Assembly: GCA_002441465.1 (NCBI GenBank)
Contig: DJWE01000092.1
Location: forward strand, 1-62,178
Direction of reading: 5' to 3'
Length of the DNA: 62,178 bases
Source: Propionibacteriaceae bacterium UBA6238
GTDB lineage: Bacteria > Actinomycetota > Actinomycetes > Propionibacteriales > Propionibacteriaceae
The translations under genes were made by a program, and so were the position numbers. The notes under the pieces were generated by a model. That model searched no databases and was not told the DNA's origin. It saw only the letters and a program-made list of their open reading frames with translations. Below are positions 24,501 to 33,283 of this stretch, piece after piece; the stretch's first letter is position 1; every line of letters begins with the position of its first letter.

Positions 24501-25838
24501 ATGCGATCCCTCATCCTGCGTCGCCCGCTCAAGCAGCTGCTCGCAGCGGTCGCGCTTACGACTTCCACGGCTCTGGCTCTCTCAGCCTGTGCCGCCCCTT
24601 CGACGCCGTCGGGCTCCGCGCCCGCGAGCGCCGGCGCAAAGACGGAGATCACGCTGTCGATGCAGAACCCCGATGTGAAGACGGCCGACCCCGCGACCTG
24701 GGCGATCGTCCAGGCTTTCGAAGCAGCCAACCCCGACGTCACGGTCACCGTGAGCGGAGAGGCGGTGGCCGAGCACTTGCAGAAGCTGTCCATTGCCGCG
24801 CAGAGCGACACGCTCCCCGACATCTTCTGGGTGTACAAGGCCAACGCTGAGGAGATGCTGCAGGCGGGCAAGTTGCTCGACCTGAAGCCCGTTCTCGATG
24901 AGTTGGGTATCACCAGCGAGCTGCCAACCAGCACCGTTGAGAACTTCACTTCCGACGGCAAGATCTACGGGGTGCCCTACCAGGAGCTCCTGACAGGCTT
25001 GTGGGTGAACAAGAAGATCCTCACCGACAACGGGCTGCAGATGCCCACCACCTTCGACGACCTGGTCAACGTCGCGAAGACGCTCCACGCAAAGGGCATC
25101 ACCACCATCTCCAATGGAGCCAACCAGTCAGCCTTCAGCGTGTGGAGCTTCCTGGTCTGGCTGGACCGGTTCGGCTACGAGGACAAGCTGTCCGGCCTGC
25201 TGGACGGCTCGATCAGCTACAACAACGCCGACTTCCAGCGGATGTATGAGCACATCGCCCAGTTGCGGGACGCGGGCGCCTTCTCCTCCAACGTGTCCAC
25301 TCAGACCTACCAGCAGGCAGTCAGCCAGTTCACCAACGGCAAGGCCGCCATGCTGGACGCCGGCGTGTGGGCATCCAGCGCGATCCAGGAGTCAAAGGTC
25401 GCCCCGAACATCGGCTTCTGGCAGGGGGCGCAGTTCTCCGATGGCGTCGGCAACCAGAACATCATCATGGACGTCGCGTCCGCCCCGCTCGTCGTGAGCG
25501 CCAAGTCGGGCGCCGACCCGACCAAGCTCGCCGCCATCAAGAAGTTCCTCGCCTTCTACTATGGCGAGAAGGGCCAGCAGATCCTCGTCGACAACGGCCA
25601 GCCGCCGGTGACCAACTACCAGGCCACGGTTGACGAGACCACGCAGAGCGTCCTGAAGGTGGCGCTCGAAGCCGCCTCCGCGGAGGGCGTCTCCAGCCCG
25701 AAGTCCCAGCCCGACCTCTTGGTGTCGACCCAAGTGGCCAACGCGATGTACGACAGCATCTACGGCGTCATCCAGAACCAGCTCGAGCCGAAGGCTGCCC
25801 TCGACCTGGTCCAGAAGGCGCTGGACGAGAACCGCTGA
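24501..25838 (+). CDS. Sugar ABC transporter substrate-binding lipoprotein (CUT1)
   Basis: This 445-residue family 1 solute-binding protein has a lipoprotein signal with lipobox LSAC (ALALSACAAP) and then EITLSMQNPDVK. It lies between a LacI gene and two permeases. The substrate is unknown; the neighbouring fructan enzymes suggest fructo-oligosaccharide or difructose dianhydride. The ATG at 24501 has AAAGGAGA upstream. A strong hairpin separates it from the first permease. Confidence 0.93.
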   Translation: MRSLILRRPLKQLLAAVALTTSTALALSACAAPSTPSGSAPASAGAKTEITLSMQNPDVKTADPATWAIVQAFEAANPDVTVTVSGEAVAEHLQKLSIAAQSDTLPDIFWVYKANAEEMLQAGKLLDLKPVLDELGITSELPTSTVENFTSDGKIYGVPYQELLTGLWVNKKILTDNGLQMPTTFDDLVNVAKTLHAKGITTISNGANQSAFSVWSFLVWLDRFGYEDKLSGLLDGSISYNNADFQRMYEHIAQLRDAGAFSSNVSTQTYQQAVSQFTNGKAAMLDAGVWASSAIQESKVAPNIGFWQGAQFSDGVGNQNIIMDVASAPLVVSAKSGADPTKLAAIKKFLAFYYGEKGQQILVDNGQPPVTNYQATVDETTQSVLKVALEAASAEGVSSPKSQPDLLVSTQVANAMYDSIYGVIQNQLEPKAALDLVQKALDENR

Positions 25839-25843
25839 GAACT

Positions 25844-25881
25844 CTCCCTCAGGGGCCGCACGCTTCCGGCCCCTGAGGGAG
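25844..25881 (+). terminator. Strong intra-operon hairpin between SBP and permease
   Basis: A perfect 15-base stem (CTCCCTCAGGGGCCG paired with its complement) with an 8-base loop lies 6 bases after the SBP stop codon and 30 bases before the permease start. There is no T-run. Such hairpins usually protect or terminate part of the message so that SBP is made in excess over permeases. Confidence 0.75.
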
Positions 25882-25910
25882 GCTCACGCACCGAGTAGAC
25901 AGGAGACCCA

Positions 25911-26783
25911 ATGAACTGGATCAGCTCGAGACCGAAGATCCTGCTGATGCTTGCGCCCGCGTTCATCCTGTTCACCCTGTTCATGACCTACCCGGTCGGT
26001 TACTCGTTGGCGTTCAGCCTGACGAAGTTCCAGGGCTTCGGAACCCCCCGCTGGACCGGGCTCGACAACTACGCGCGGATCCTGACCGACCAGTTCTTCT
26101 GGCAAGCACTCGTCAACACGGCGATCATCCTCGTCGTGAGCCTGGCCGTGTTGATCCCCGGTTCCTTCGCACTCGCCCTGCTGCTCCAGCGCAAGATTGC
26201 TGGAAGCGGCGCGCTCAAGGCGTTGGTCTTCGGCCCGGCGATCATCGCCCCGATCCTGGTCGGGCTGATCTGGGTATTCATCCTCGATCCGAAGATCGGC
26301 CTACTCAACCGCGCGCTGGCGGGTCTGGGTGTTCCCGCGGTCACCTGGATCGGCGGCAACACGCTCACGCCCTACTCGGTTGCGATTGTCTTCATCTGGA
26401 GCAGCATCGGCTTCGCGATGACGATTTTCTATGCCGGCCTGCAGACCCTGCCGTCCGACGTGATGGAGGCCAGCGCACTGGACGGCGCGACCGGCTGGCA
26501 GCAGGTCCGCCACGTGACGATCCCCATGCTTCGGGCCACTTTCGCGATCGTGACGATCCTGCTGATCACCAACGTCTTCAAGATCTTCGAACTCGTCTAC
26601 GTCCTCACCGGCGGCGGCCCCGTCCACCGTTCAGAGACCCTCGTGAGCTATATGTACTACGTCACCTTCACCAACCAGCAGTACGGCTACGGCATGGCTC
26701 TGGCCGTCATCATCACCGTACTCGGAGCTCTGGTTTCGGCCGGCTACCTGATGCTGTCCAGTCGCAAGGGAGACCGACGATGA
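25911..26783 (+). CDS. CUT1 sugar ABC transporter permease (MalF-like)
   Basis: This 290-residue membrane protein has about six helices and an EAA loop reading VMEASALDGATGWQQVRHVT. The ATG at 25911 has AGGAG a few bases before it. It overlaps the next permease by ATGA. Together with the SBP and second permease it forms a transporter that needs an ATPase from elsewhere. Confidence 0.93.
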   Translation: MNWISSRPKILLMLAPAFILFTLFMTYPVGYSLAFSLTKFQGFGTPRWTGLDNYARILTDQFFWQALVNTAIILVVSLAVLIPGSFALALLLQRKIAGSGALKALVFGPAIIAPILVGLIWVFILDPKIGLLNRALAGLGVPAVTWIGGNTLTPYSVAIVFIWSSIGFAMTIFYAGLQTLPSDVMEASALDGATGWQQVRHVTIPMLRATFAIVTILLITNVFKIFELVYVLTGGGPVHRSETLVSYMYYVTFTNQQYGYGMALAVIITVLGALVSAGYLMLSSRKGDRR

Positions 26784-27682
26784 GCCGCGCCGTCGCGGAG
26801 CCGACACCAGCTGTCGCGTCAGGCCCGCGCCAGCCGCTGAGCCCGGCAAAGCGCAAACAGCGCAGAACACTGCTTGCGCTCGCGGCGATCGCCTACCTGA
26901 TCACCTTCCTGGTCATCCTCCCGATCCTCTGGATCGTCCTGCTCTCCTTCCAACCAAGCGCGGACATCCTCAACGACCCGCTGTCGCTCGGCCACCTCGG
27001 CCTCGCGAACTACGTCAACGCCGTCCAGTCGCTTCCTTTGCTGCGGATGTACGCCAACACTTTCCTGATCGCCATCGCGGCGGTGTCGCTCGGCACAGTC
27101 GTGTCGTTCATGGCGGCGTTCGCCCTGACGCGGATGGTGTTTCGGCATCGCCGGCTGCAATCAGCAGTCAAGTTCTACTTCCTTGCCGGCCTGGCCGTCC
27201 CCGTGTACATCCTGCTCTTCCCCGTATACCGCCTCGATCTCGCACTCGGGCTCTTCGGGACCTACGGCGCGCTCATCCTGCCGTACGCCGCAGTCTCCAT
27301 CCCCTTCAACACCCTCCTCATGACGGGATTCCTCGCAGACTTCCCCGCCGAGATCGAGGAGGCCGCAATCATTGACGGCGCCGGACTGTGGCGACTCTGC
27401 ATTTCGGTCGTCCTACCCATCATGCGGCCGGTGATCGCCACGATCCTCATCTTCAACATCGTCTACGTGTTCAACGAGTTCCCGTTCGCATCAATCCTGA
27501 TCAACGACCCGAACATGGTCACCGTGTCGCTGGCAGTATCCAGATTCCAAGGACAGTTCACCGTCGACTACGGCGGCATGATGGCGTCCGCAACCATGGT
27601 GCTCATCCCGCAACTGGTCATCTACGCGTTCTTCCAGCGCCAGATCATCGCCGGCATGACCGCCGGCGCGGTCAAGGGCTGA
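26780..27682 (+). CDS. CUT1 sugar ABC transporter permease (MalG-like)
   Basis: This 300-residue permease has a charged cytosolic N-terminus, about six membrane helices and the EAA loop EIEEAAIIDGAGLWRLCISV. Its ATG overlaps the previous stop codon. It is the last gene of the operon and converges with the second GH32 gene, leaving only 23 bases, in which a 4-base GCCG/CGGC stem is the only hint of a terminator. Confidence 0.93.
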   Translation: MSRAVAEPTPAVASGPRQPLSPAKRKQRRTLLALAAIAYLITFLVILPILWIVLLSFQPSADILNDPLSLGHLGLANYVNAVQSLPLLRMYANTFLIAIAAVSLGTVVSFMAAFALTRMVFRHRRLQSAVKFYFLAGLAVPVYILLFPVYRLDLALGLFGTYGALILPYAAVSIPFNTLLMTGFLADFPAEIEEAAIIDGAGLWRLCISVVLPIMRPVIATILIFNIVYVFNEFPFASILINDPNMVTVSLAVSRFQGQFTVDYGGMMASATMVLIPQLVIYAFFQRQIIAGMTAGAVKG

Positions 27683-27705
27683 CGGCTACGACCGCCGAAG
27701 ACGGC

Positions 27706-28962
27706 TCAGTCGATTCCGTGAACCGTCACGCTCCCCGCCTGGACCGAGATCACCTCGGCCTCGGCCGGATCGACGTAGACGGCAAGGACGGCGTGGCCCG
27801 CGAAGAACTCCAGGACACCCCGATCCAGGACGATCCGGATCGTGTCGCCGGTCGCCGGGCACTCCCAGGCAGCCGCGCCGTGAGACACCTCCAGGAGTCC
27901 ATCGTTCAGTTCCACCTGAAGGCTTCCCAGCCAGATGGCCGAACGGCGGCCCTCGCCGGCGACACGCCACTCGAGATCGGCGACCGGAGGGACGCGGGCA
28001 GACTCCCCCGCGTGGATCGTGGTCGGCTGGCTGCGCCGTCGGAGCAACTCCGGGGTTGGCGACGCGCTGAGCCTATCGCCCTGGAGCTCCAGCCGGTGCG
28101 GGACGCTGTGCGCACCCGCCCAGCCGTTGTCCGGATCGGCGACTCCGCGGAGCCAGTAGATGATTCCGCACATGTCGGCATCGTCACGAAAGACGGAGCC
28201 TGCGTAGTAGCAGGGTCCATAGGCCAGCCGGTGCCATGACCGCGCAGTGAAGACGCCGTCTTCGTAATCGCCGACGGCATATGCCTGGTAGTACTGCTCG
28301 ACGGGCCGCCATACGGAGAAGGTGAGCACCCATCGGTCGCCGGCGCGGAAGAGTTGGGGGCACTCCCAGACCTCCCCGGTCCAGACCTGAGCTGAGTCGC
28401 TCGCTGGCCTGCTGGCCGCTGCGCCCGTGTAGGACCACGTGTCGAGGTCGTCTGACCGATAGCCGTAGGCGAGCGCGGTGCCGTCGGTTCGCCCGGACCC
28501 CACCAGCATGCGCCACGTCTTGCCGTCGTGGAAGACGTAAGGGTCGCGGAAGACGAGGACGTCTTCGCCGGGCGGCAGGCGTGCAACCTCACCCGTGAAC
28601 GTCCAGCTGTTCCAGGTGCTGGCCGTGGCTTCGGCGGAGCCGATGGTGCCGATATCGAAGTCGTCCGCCGCGACGTCGGTGTAGAAGATCCGCGCGGGCT
28701 GACCGGGCGGCACAACAAGCGTCCCTGACCAGCATCCCCGGCCGGGTGCCGGAACCAGGGCAGGCGACGACTCCGTCCACGAGAGGAGGTCCGGGCTGGT
28801 GGCGTGTCCCCACTGGCACGCGGGGTCCCACTCGGTGCGCCCGGGGACGTACTGGAAGAACAGGTGATACTCGTTTTCCCGCCAGGTGAGGCCGAGCGGG
28901 TCGTTGATCCAGCCCGCGCGGGGGGTGAAATGGATGCGGGGTCGATCGGCTCCGGTCGTCAT
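27706..28962 (-). CDS. GH32 beta-fructofuranosidase (cytosolic), copy 2
   Basis: This 418-residue enzyme has WINDPLG (nucleophile D21), FRDPY (D140) and WECPQLF (acid/base E200). It shares blocks with the GH32 at 20508-21797 (for example GVADPD-x-GWA-x-AHSVPH), so the two are paralogues that have diverged in the rest. There is no signal peptide. The ATG at 28962 has AAGGAGAG upstream. It lies 40 bases downstream of the SBP-GH91 chimera on the same strand and could be co-transcribed with it. Confidence 0.9.
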   Translation of the reverse strand: MTTGADRPRIHFTPRAGWINDPLGLTWRENEYHLFFQYVPGRTEWDPACQWGHATSPDLLSWTESSPALVPAPGRGCWSGTLVVPPGQPARIFYTDVAADDFDIGTIGSAEATASTWNSWTFTGEVARLPPGEDVLVFRDPYVFHDGKTWRMLVGSGRTDGTALAYGYRSDDLDTWSYTGAAASRPASDSAQVWTGEVWECPQLFRAGDRWVLTFSVWRPVEQYYQAYAVGDYEDGVFTARSWHRLAYGPCYYAGSVFRDDADMCGIIYWLRGVADPDNGWAGAHSVPHRLELQGDRLSASPTPELLRRRSQPTTIHAGESARVPPVADLEWRVAGEGRRSAIWLGSLQVELNDGLLEVSHGAAAWECPATGDTIRIVLDRGVLEFFAGHAVLAVYVDPAEAEVISVQAGSVTVHGID

Positions 28963-29002
28963 TGCTCTCTCCTTGTGGGCGGGTCGGCGTGAGGACGGCG
29001 GG

Positions 29003-31411
29003 TCAGCCCCGAGGTCGACTGCTCAGCGGTGTTCCGGGCCCGACCGCACCACGGAGGTCCCCACCCGCATCGGCGGTTGGGACGGCCCTGACTGCGTTGA
29101 CTGCCCGCTGCGCGACCACCTCCGCGTCGGTGCCGGTGTCCAGGATCGTGTTCTGGGTTGATTCCGAGTCGACCATGACGGTGGTGACCTCGAGGGGACT
29201 GCGGGCATCAGTGGTGAGCAGCGCGTCCACCTGAGCCGCGAAGGCGGAGTCGCCGGACGTGGTGGGGACACCGAACGCGACCACATGGTTGGTGGCGATG
29301 TAGTTACCGGTTCCCGCGGCAAGCCGGATGATGATCGGCGTCGCGCCCGGCGGACGGATAGTGGTGGCGTCCAGAGCGTCGGAGAAGTGGTTCCCGATCA
29401 CGGAGTTGTTGCGGCCGTCGATGCGAAGAAGCCCGAACTGGTCGTCTCGTCCGTTGTCGATGCCCAGGAACGGCGTCCACGGTTCGCGGTCCCGCAGGAA
29501 GTGATTGGACGCGATGAGGTTTTCCGAGCTGTCGCGGTCGAGGACGACCATCCCGGGGTAGAACGAGTGCAGTCGGTTGTTCGTCAGGCTCGATCGGGTC
29601 ACGCCGTCGAAGTGGACGCTGCTCGCGCCACGGGGAAACACATTGTTCGCCGTGACGAGGAGGCCGCCGTGGTTCTCGGCGTAGATCGAATGGCCCTTGA
29701 AGCCGGCACCGATCAGGTTGTCGGTGATCTTCGACGCCTGCCCCCACCCCCTGAGTTCGATGCAGCTTCCGCACTCGGCGATGAAGTTGTCGTTGATGGA
29801 GAGCGCGTCGGCGTTGTAGATGGTGACGGCGTGCTCGAGGTAGACGAAGCCCATCTCGTCGATCCGGAAGGAGTCGTTGGCGTCGGCGACGTAGATCCCG
29901 GTCTTGCCGTTCACGTAGGTGTTCTCCGGATCCAGATCGGATCCGTCCGCGGTGAAGTGCAACCCGTCGATGCAGAAGTTGGAGAACTCGACTGAGCTGA
30001 TTCGAGGATCGCCGCTGCGTGCGACACGGAACGCAGCACCCTGGGCCTCGTCGTCGCTCAGGGCAGTGTCGACCATGATCCGGCTGCCGCCGGGCCAGAG
30101 CTCGTGCAGGTCGTGCCGCTCCCCTTCTGGGACGTTGAAGCGGATGCTCGAAGAGGTGAACCCGTGCCCGGAGCCCTCGATCCGGAGGAAGCTGATGTCG
30201 ATCCGCACCTGGGTCCGGAGCCGGTAGTCCCCCGGCGGGAGGTAGATCACGGCGCCCGGTTTGCCTCGCCCGTGGTCATCTGCGGTGCACTGTCGCGGCT
30301 TGAACGCCTCGTAGCCGGCCTTGTCCTGGAACTGCTCGTAGGCCGAGGTGCGCGCCGCGAGACCGAGCGGGGCGTCGATTCCCATCACGTTGTGGTCGTA
30401 GGCATAGGTGATGTACTGCTTGGCCAGGTCCGGGTGCGGGGAGTCGCTCGGGATCACGTTGTACCAGGGCCCCGGGATTGCGGCGATGCCACCAGGACCG
30501 GCGATCATGGGAGCCACCCCCACCTTGCCGTTGACCTTGCTGTCGTCGGGGGTCATCCGGTATGCGTGCGCCCAGAACAGCATCATGGCCGACTGGCCCT
30601 GGTAGAAGAGATTCTGTGCTGCCGCCCAATCCGTCGTTGCGGGGTCCGGCCCGACCTTGTCGGTGCAGTAAGGAGCGATGTACTCCTCCAGCGCCGTGAC
30701 GTGATTCGCGTCGTTGATGATGACCGAGCCCGAGTCGTCGAGGACCACGGACTTGGATCCGGCCTGCAGAACATAGGCGAGCCATTCGGTCTCGACCGCG
30801 CCCTTCACTGCCGTCCCGTAGAGCTTGTCAGCGGGGCGGTTGAAGAACTTGGCCACATCGCGGTACTGCTGCCAATCTGTCGGCGGGACGAGGTCGTAGC
30901 CGTACTCGGCCTTGAACGCCTTCTGTTCCTTGGGGCTCGAGAACAGATCTTTCCGGAAGAACAGGATCTCCGCGTTCGCCCACTGAGGCATCCCGATGAA
31001 GTGGTCTTCGAACTTCGCGTCGGACACGAGTGCGGCGGGCAGATCCCCGGTGACATCGGGGGTCATCAGATCGTCGATCTGTTGCAGCGCGGGTCCGAAC
31101 TCGGTCATCCAGATCACGTCGATCGTGGCCAGGTCGTAGGATCCGGCGCCGGTCGAGATATCGGCGGCGAGCTTGTCATGAACGTCGGCGTAGGGCACCT
31201 CGACAAACTCCACGTTGATCCCGGTGTCCTTGGTGAACTGTTCGGCGATGCCCTTCTGAAGACCCACACCGCCGCCTTCGGCGAGGATCCGGATGGTCTG
31301 TCCGGCGGCTGCGCTGCCCGACGATCCTGGTGCTGTTTGGGTTACCGATGCCGAGCATCCTGCCAGCATGAGCGAAGCGGCGAGGGCTGCCGTGCCGATC
31401 TTGAATCGCAC
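29003..31411 (-). CDS. Chimera: sugar-binding lipoprotein fused to GH91 inulin fructotransferase
   Basis: One uninterrupted 802-residue frame. Residues 1-370 are a family 1 sugar-binding lipoprotein: signal with lipobox LAGC (C19), linker, then a sequence ending at AARTSAYEQFQDKAGYEAFK, where a normal SBP would continue for some 50 more residues. From about residue 383 (KPGAVIYLPPGDYRLRTQ) to the end it is a right-handed beta-helix matching inulin fructotransferases of GH91: NGKTGI, GFVYLEHAV, NDNFIAECGSC, AENHGGLLVTANNVFPRG and FYPGMVV are all recognisable. GH91 enzymes convert inulin to difructose dianhydrides. The GH91 signal peptide and first few dozen residues are missing. A deletion joining two genes of one operon is my reading. 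The start is a GTG with AAGGGGA upstream. If made, it would be a surface-anchored enzyme. Confidence 0.85.
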   Translation of the reverse strand: MRFKIGTAALAASLMLAGCSASVTQTAPGSSGSAAAGQTIRILAEGGGVGLQKGIAEQFTKDTGINVEFVEVPYADVHDKLAADISTGAGSYDLATIDVIWMTEFGPALQQIDDLMTPDVTGDLPAALVSDAKFEDHFIGMPQWANAEILFFRKDLFSSPKEQKAFKAEYGYDLVPPTDWQQYRDVAKFFNRPADKLYGTAVKGAVETEWLAYVLQAGSKSVVLDDSGSVIINDANHVTALEEYIAPYCTDKVGPDPATTDWAAAQNLFYQGQSAMMLFWAHAYRMTPDDSKVNGKVGVAPMIAGPGGIAAIPGPWYNVIPSDSPHPDLAKQYITYAYDHNVMGIDAPLGLAARTSAYEQFQDKAGYEAFKPRQCTADDHGRGKPGAVIYLPPGDYRLRTQVRIDISFLRIEGSGHGFTSSSIRFNVPEGERHDLHELWPGGSRIMVDTALSDDEAQGAAFRVARSGDPRISSVEFSNFCIDGLHFTADGSDLDPENTYVNGKTGIYVADANDSFRIDEMGFVYLEHAVTIYNADALSINDNFIAECGSCIELRGWGQASKITDNLIGAGFKGHSIYAENHGGLLVTANNVFPRGASSVHFDGVTRSSLTNNRLHSFYPGMVVLDRDSSENLIASNHFLRDREPWTPFLGIDNGRDDQFGLLRIDGRNNSVIGNHFSDALDATTIRPPGATPIIIRLAAGTGNYIATNHVVAFGVPTTSGDSAFAAQVDALLTTDARSPLEVTTVMVDSESTQNTILDTGTDAEVVAQRAVNAVRAVPTADAGGDLRGAVGPGTPLSSRPRG

Positions 31412-31460
31412 GCTCTCCCCTTTCTTGGGTGTTCCCGGCCACCGTTGGCGGGATAGCACG

Positions 31461-31495
31461 AGGCTATGGTTTCCAACGTGTGTATGTCAACGTTG
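31461..31495 (-). promoter_or_regulatory. Promoter of the SBP-GH91 gene with LacI-like boxes
   Basis: On the minus strand TTGACA (31490-31485), 18 bases and TAGCCT (31466-31461) precede the GTG at 31411. The palindrome CAACGTTG (31488-31495) overlaps the -35 box and a weaker CAACGTG (31474-31480) lies in the spacer, centres about 14 bases apart. The double-HTH regulator encoded immediately upstream is the likely binder. Confidence 0.5.
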
Positions 31496-31510
31496 TCAGT
31501 CTCCCCGTTA

Positions 31511-33037
31511 TCAACTCGTGACCATCTGAGCCACCGAGTCACGGACGACCATGTTGCACGAGAACTGACCACCCACGGTGTTGCGATGATGGAGCGCCTC
31601 GATGGCCCACCGGCCCATCTCGTAGTACGGAAGTGCGACGGTGGTCAGGCGCGGGCGCATGTGGGCCGCGACGACTTCACGGTTGTCGAACCCCACCACC
31701 GAGATGTCCTCCGGGATCCTCAGGCCGGCGCTTCGCAGCTCGTCGTACACCCCCATCGCCATCCAGTCGTTCATCGCAAAGATCCCGGTAGGCGGATGCG
31801 GGAGCCGCATCAGCTCTCGCGCCGCGACAGCTCCCCCCTCCTGCCACCAGTCACCGGTGAGCTGCAGTGCCGGATCCGGCCGGATGTTCGCTTCGGCCAG
31901 TGCGGCGAGGTAACCCTCACGGCGTAGATGTGACGCAGGGAACTCGGGGGGTCCACTGATCAGCCCGATCCTCGAGTGCCCGGCCTCGAGCAAGACCTTG
32001 GTCGCCATGTAGCCGGCATCGCGCTCACCCGGAACCGCAAACGCCGGCCCCGGCACGGACGGCACACAGTTCACCAACACCAACGGGGAGAACGGCAGGA
32101 GTTCAGTGGTATCGATCACCTGGTGGTGCGGTGAGGCGTATGCAACGCCCTCGACCTGCCACTGGCGGAGGTGGTCAAGAATCTGCTCACGTGACCCCGG
32201 CGCATCGTCCACGTAGGTGATGACAAGGACCTTGCCGAGCCCCGTCGCGGCGTCCTGAGCCCCGCGGATGATGTCGGACGCGTAGGGGAACGCCTCGCTG
32301 TCGTCGATCACGAGACCCACCGTCGGCGAGCTCGCGGAACGCAGCGTGCGAGCCGCCGCGTTCGGCGCGTAGCCGAGCTCCCTCATCGCCGACTCCACCT
32401 TCGCGCGCAACTCGGCCGTCACGTGCGGATGATCGTTCATGACCCTCGACACGCTCTTGAAGGAGACCCCTGCACGCTCAGCGACTTCCTTGATCGTCGG
32501 GGATCCTCGACCCGTAATCCCAGGCACGGCCGAAGCGGGCTCTGTTCGCGAAGCGGCAACGGGTCCAGCCGCCTCGGTCTCGCCGAAGCCCTGAATCAGC
32601 TCAAGCACAGCCTGGATCCGAGCCGTTCGCCGGTTCGCCGACGCCCCGACGAGCCCCGCCCGCGCCTGATCCAGCATCGCTGCCAACCGTTCACGGCCGG
32701 GGTCGTTCTCGCGGAGGCCGCTCCAGACCTCCACCAGCATCCGCTCCCAACCCTCGTCAGCCGGATGAGCGGTGCCCCCACTGGTCTCCACCGCGGCAGC
32801 GTGGGCCCAACGCCCGATCGACTCCTCGAGCACCGCGAGAGCCAGTCCCTCCTTCGAGCCGAAGTAGGTGTAGACCGCAGCGCGCTGGCAGCCCGCTTGG
32901 CGTGCGATCACATCGACCGAGGACGCGCTCACACCGCGCGCGACCATCTGATCCCTCGCGGCGTCGAGAATCGCCTCGCGCGTCGATTGCCCCCTTCGCT
33001 TCGAGCTCGGCGAAGATGCCGCTTGCGACCTCGGCAT
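31511..33037 (-). CDS. TetR-LacI fusion regulator with two DNA-binding domains
   Basis: One 508-residue frame joins two regulator types. Residues about 15-65 are a TetR helix-turn-helix (STREAILDAARDQ, then CQRAAVYTYFGSKEGL). Residues about 66-155 resemble the start of a TetR ligand domain but are shorter than usual. From about residue 180 there is a complete LacI protein: headpiece TIKEVAERAGVSFKSVSRVM, hinge, and sugar-binding fold to the end. The ATG at 33037 has GGAGG eight bases away. It lies upstream of the SBP-GH91 gene on the same strand and probably controls it. A gene fusion by deletion or a real two-headed repressor are both possible. Confidence 0.85.
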   Translation of the reverse strand: MPRSQAASSPSSKRRGQSTREAILDAARDQMVARGVSASSVDVIARQAGCQRAAVYTYFGSKEGLALAVLEESIGRWAHAAAVETSGGTAHPADEGWERMLVEVWSGLRENDPGRERLAAMLDQARAGLVGASANRRTARIQAVLELIQGFGETEAAGPVAASRTEPASAVPGITGRGSPTIKEVAERAGVSFKSVSRVMNDHPHVTAELRAKVESAMRELGYAPNAAARTLRSASSPTVGLVIDDSEAFPYASDIIRGAQDAATGLGKVLVITYVDDAPGSREQILDHLRQWQVEGVAYASPHHQVIDTTELLPFSPLVLVNCVPSVPGPAFAVPGERDAGYMATKVLLEAGHSRIGLISGPPEFPASHLRREGYLAALAEANIRPDPALQLTGDWWQEGGAVAARELMRLPHPPTGIFAMNDWMAMGVYDELRSAGLRIPEDISVVGFDNREVVAAHMRPRLTTVALPYYEMGRWAIEALHHRNTVGGQFSCNMVVRDSVAQMVTS

Positions 33038-33283
33038 CACCACTCCCTCCGCCGGTGTGTGTTTTCGCCACCGATCGCTGACGCTACTTCATCCGCGCGG
33101 CGTCACGTGGCGCAAACGCGTCCCCGAGGGCAATGATCGGCGCAACGGCCAGATTCGTGACTCTAGAAGGCCAGCCCCTCGGGCTGCTCGCCAAGCGTCA
33201 CCGAGGCCTGTCGACACCGATCGCACGGACTACCGGGGACCCTGACAACAAGTCCACCGACGCAGCGGATTGAAGGAGTTCCG

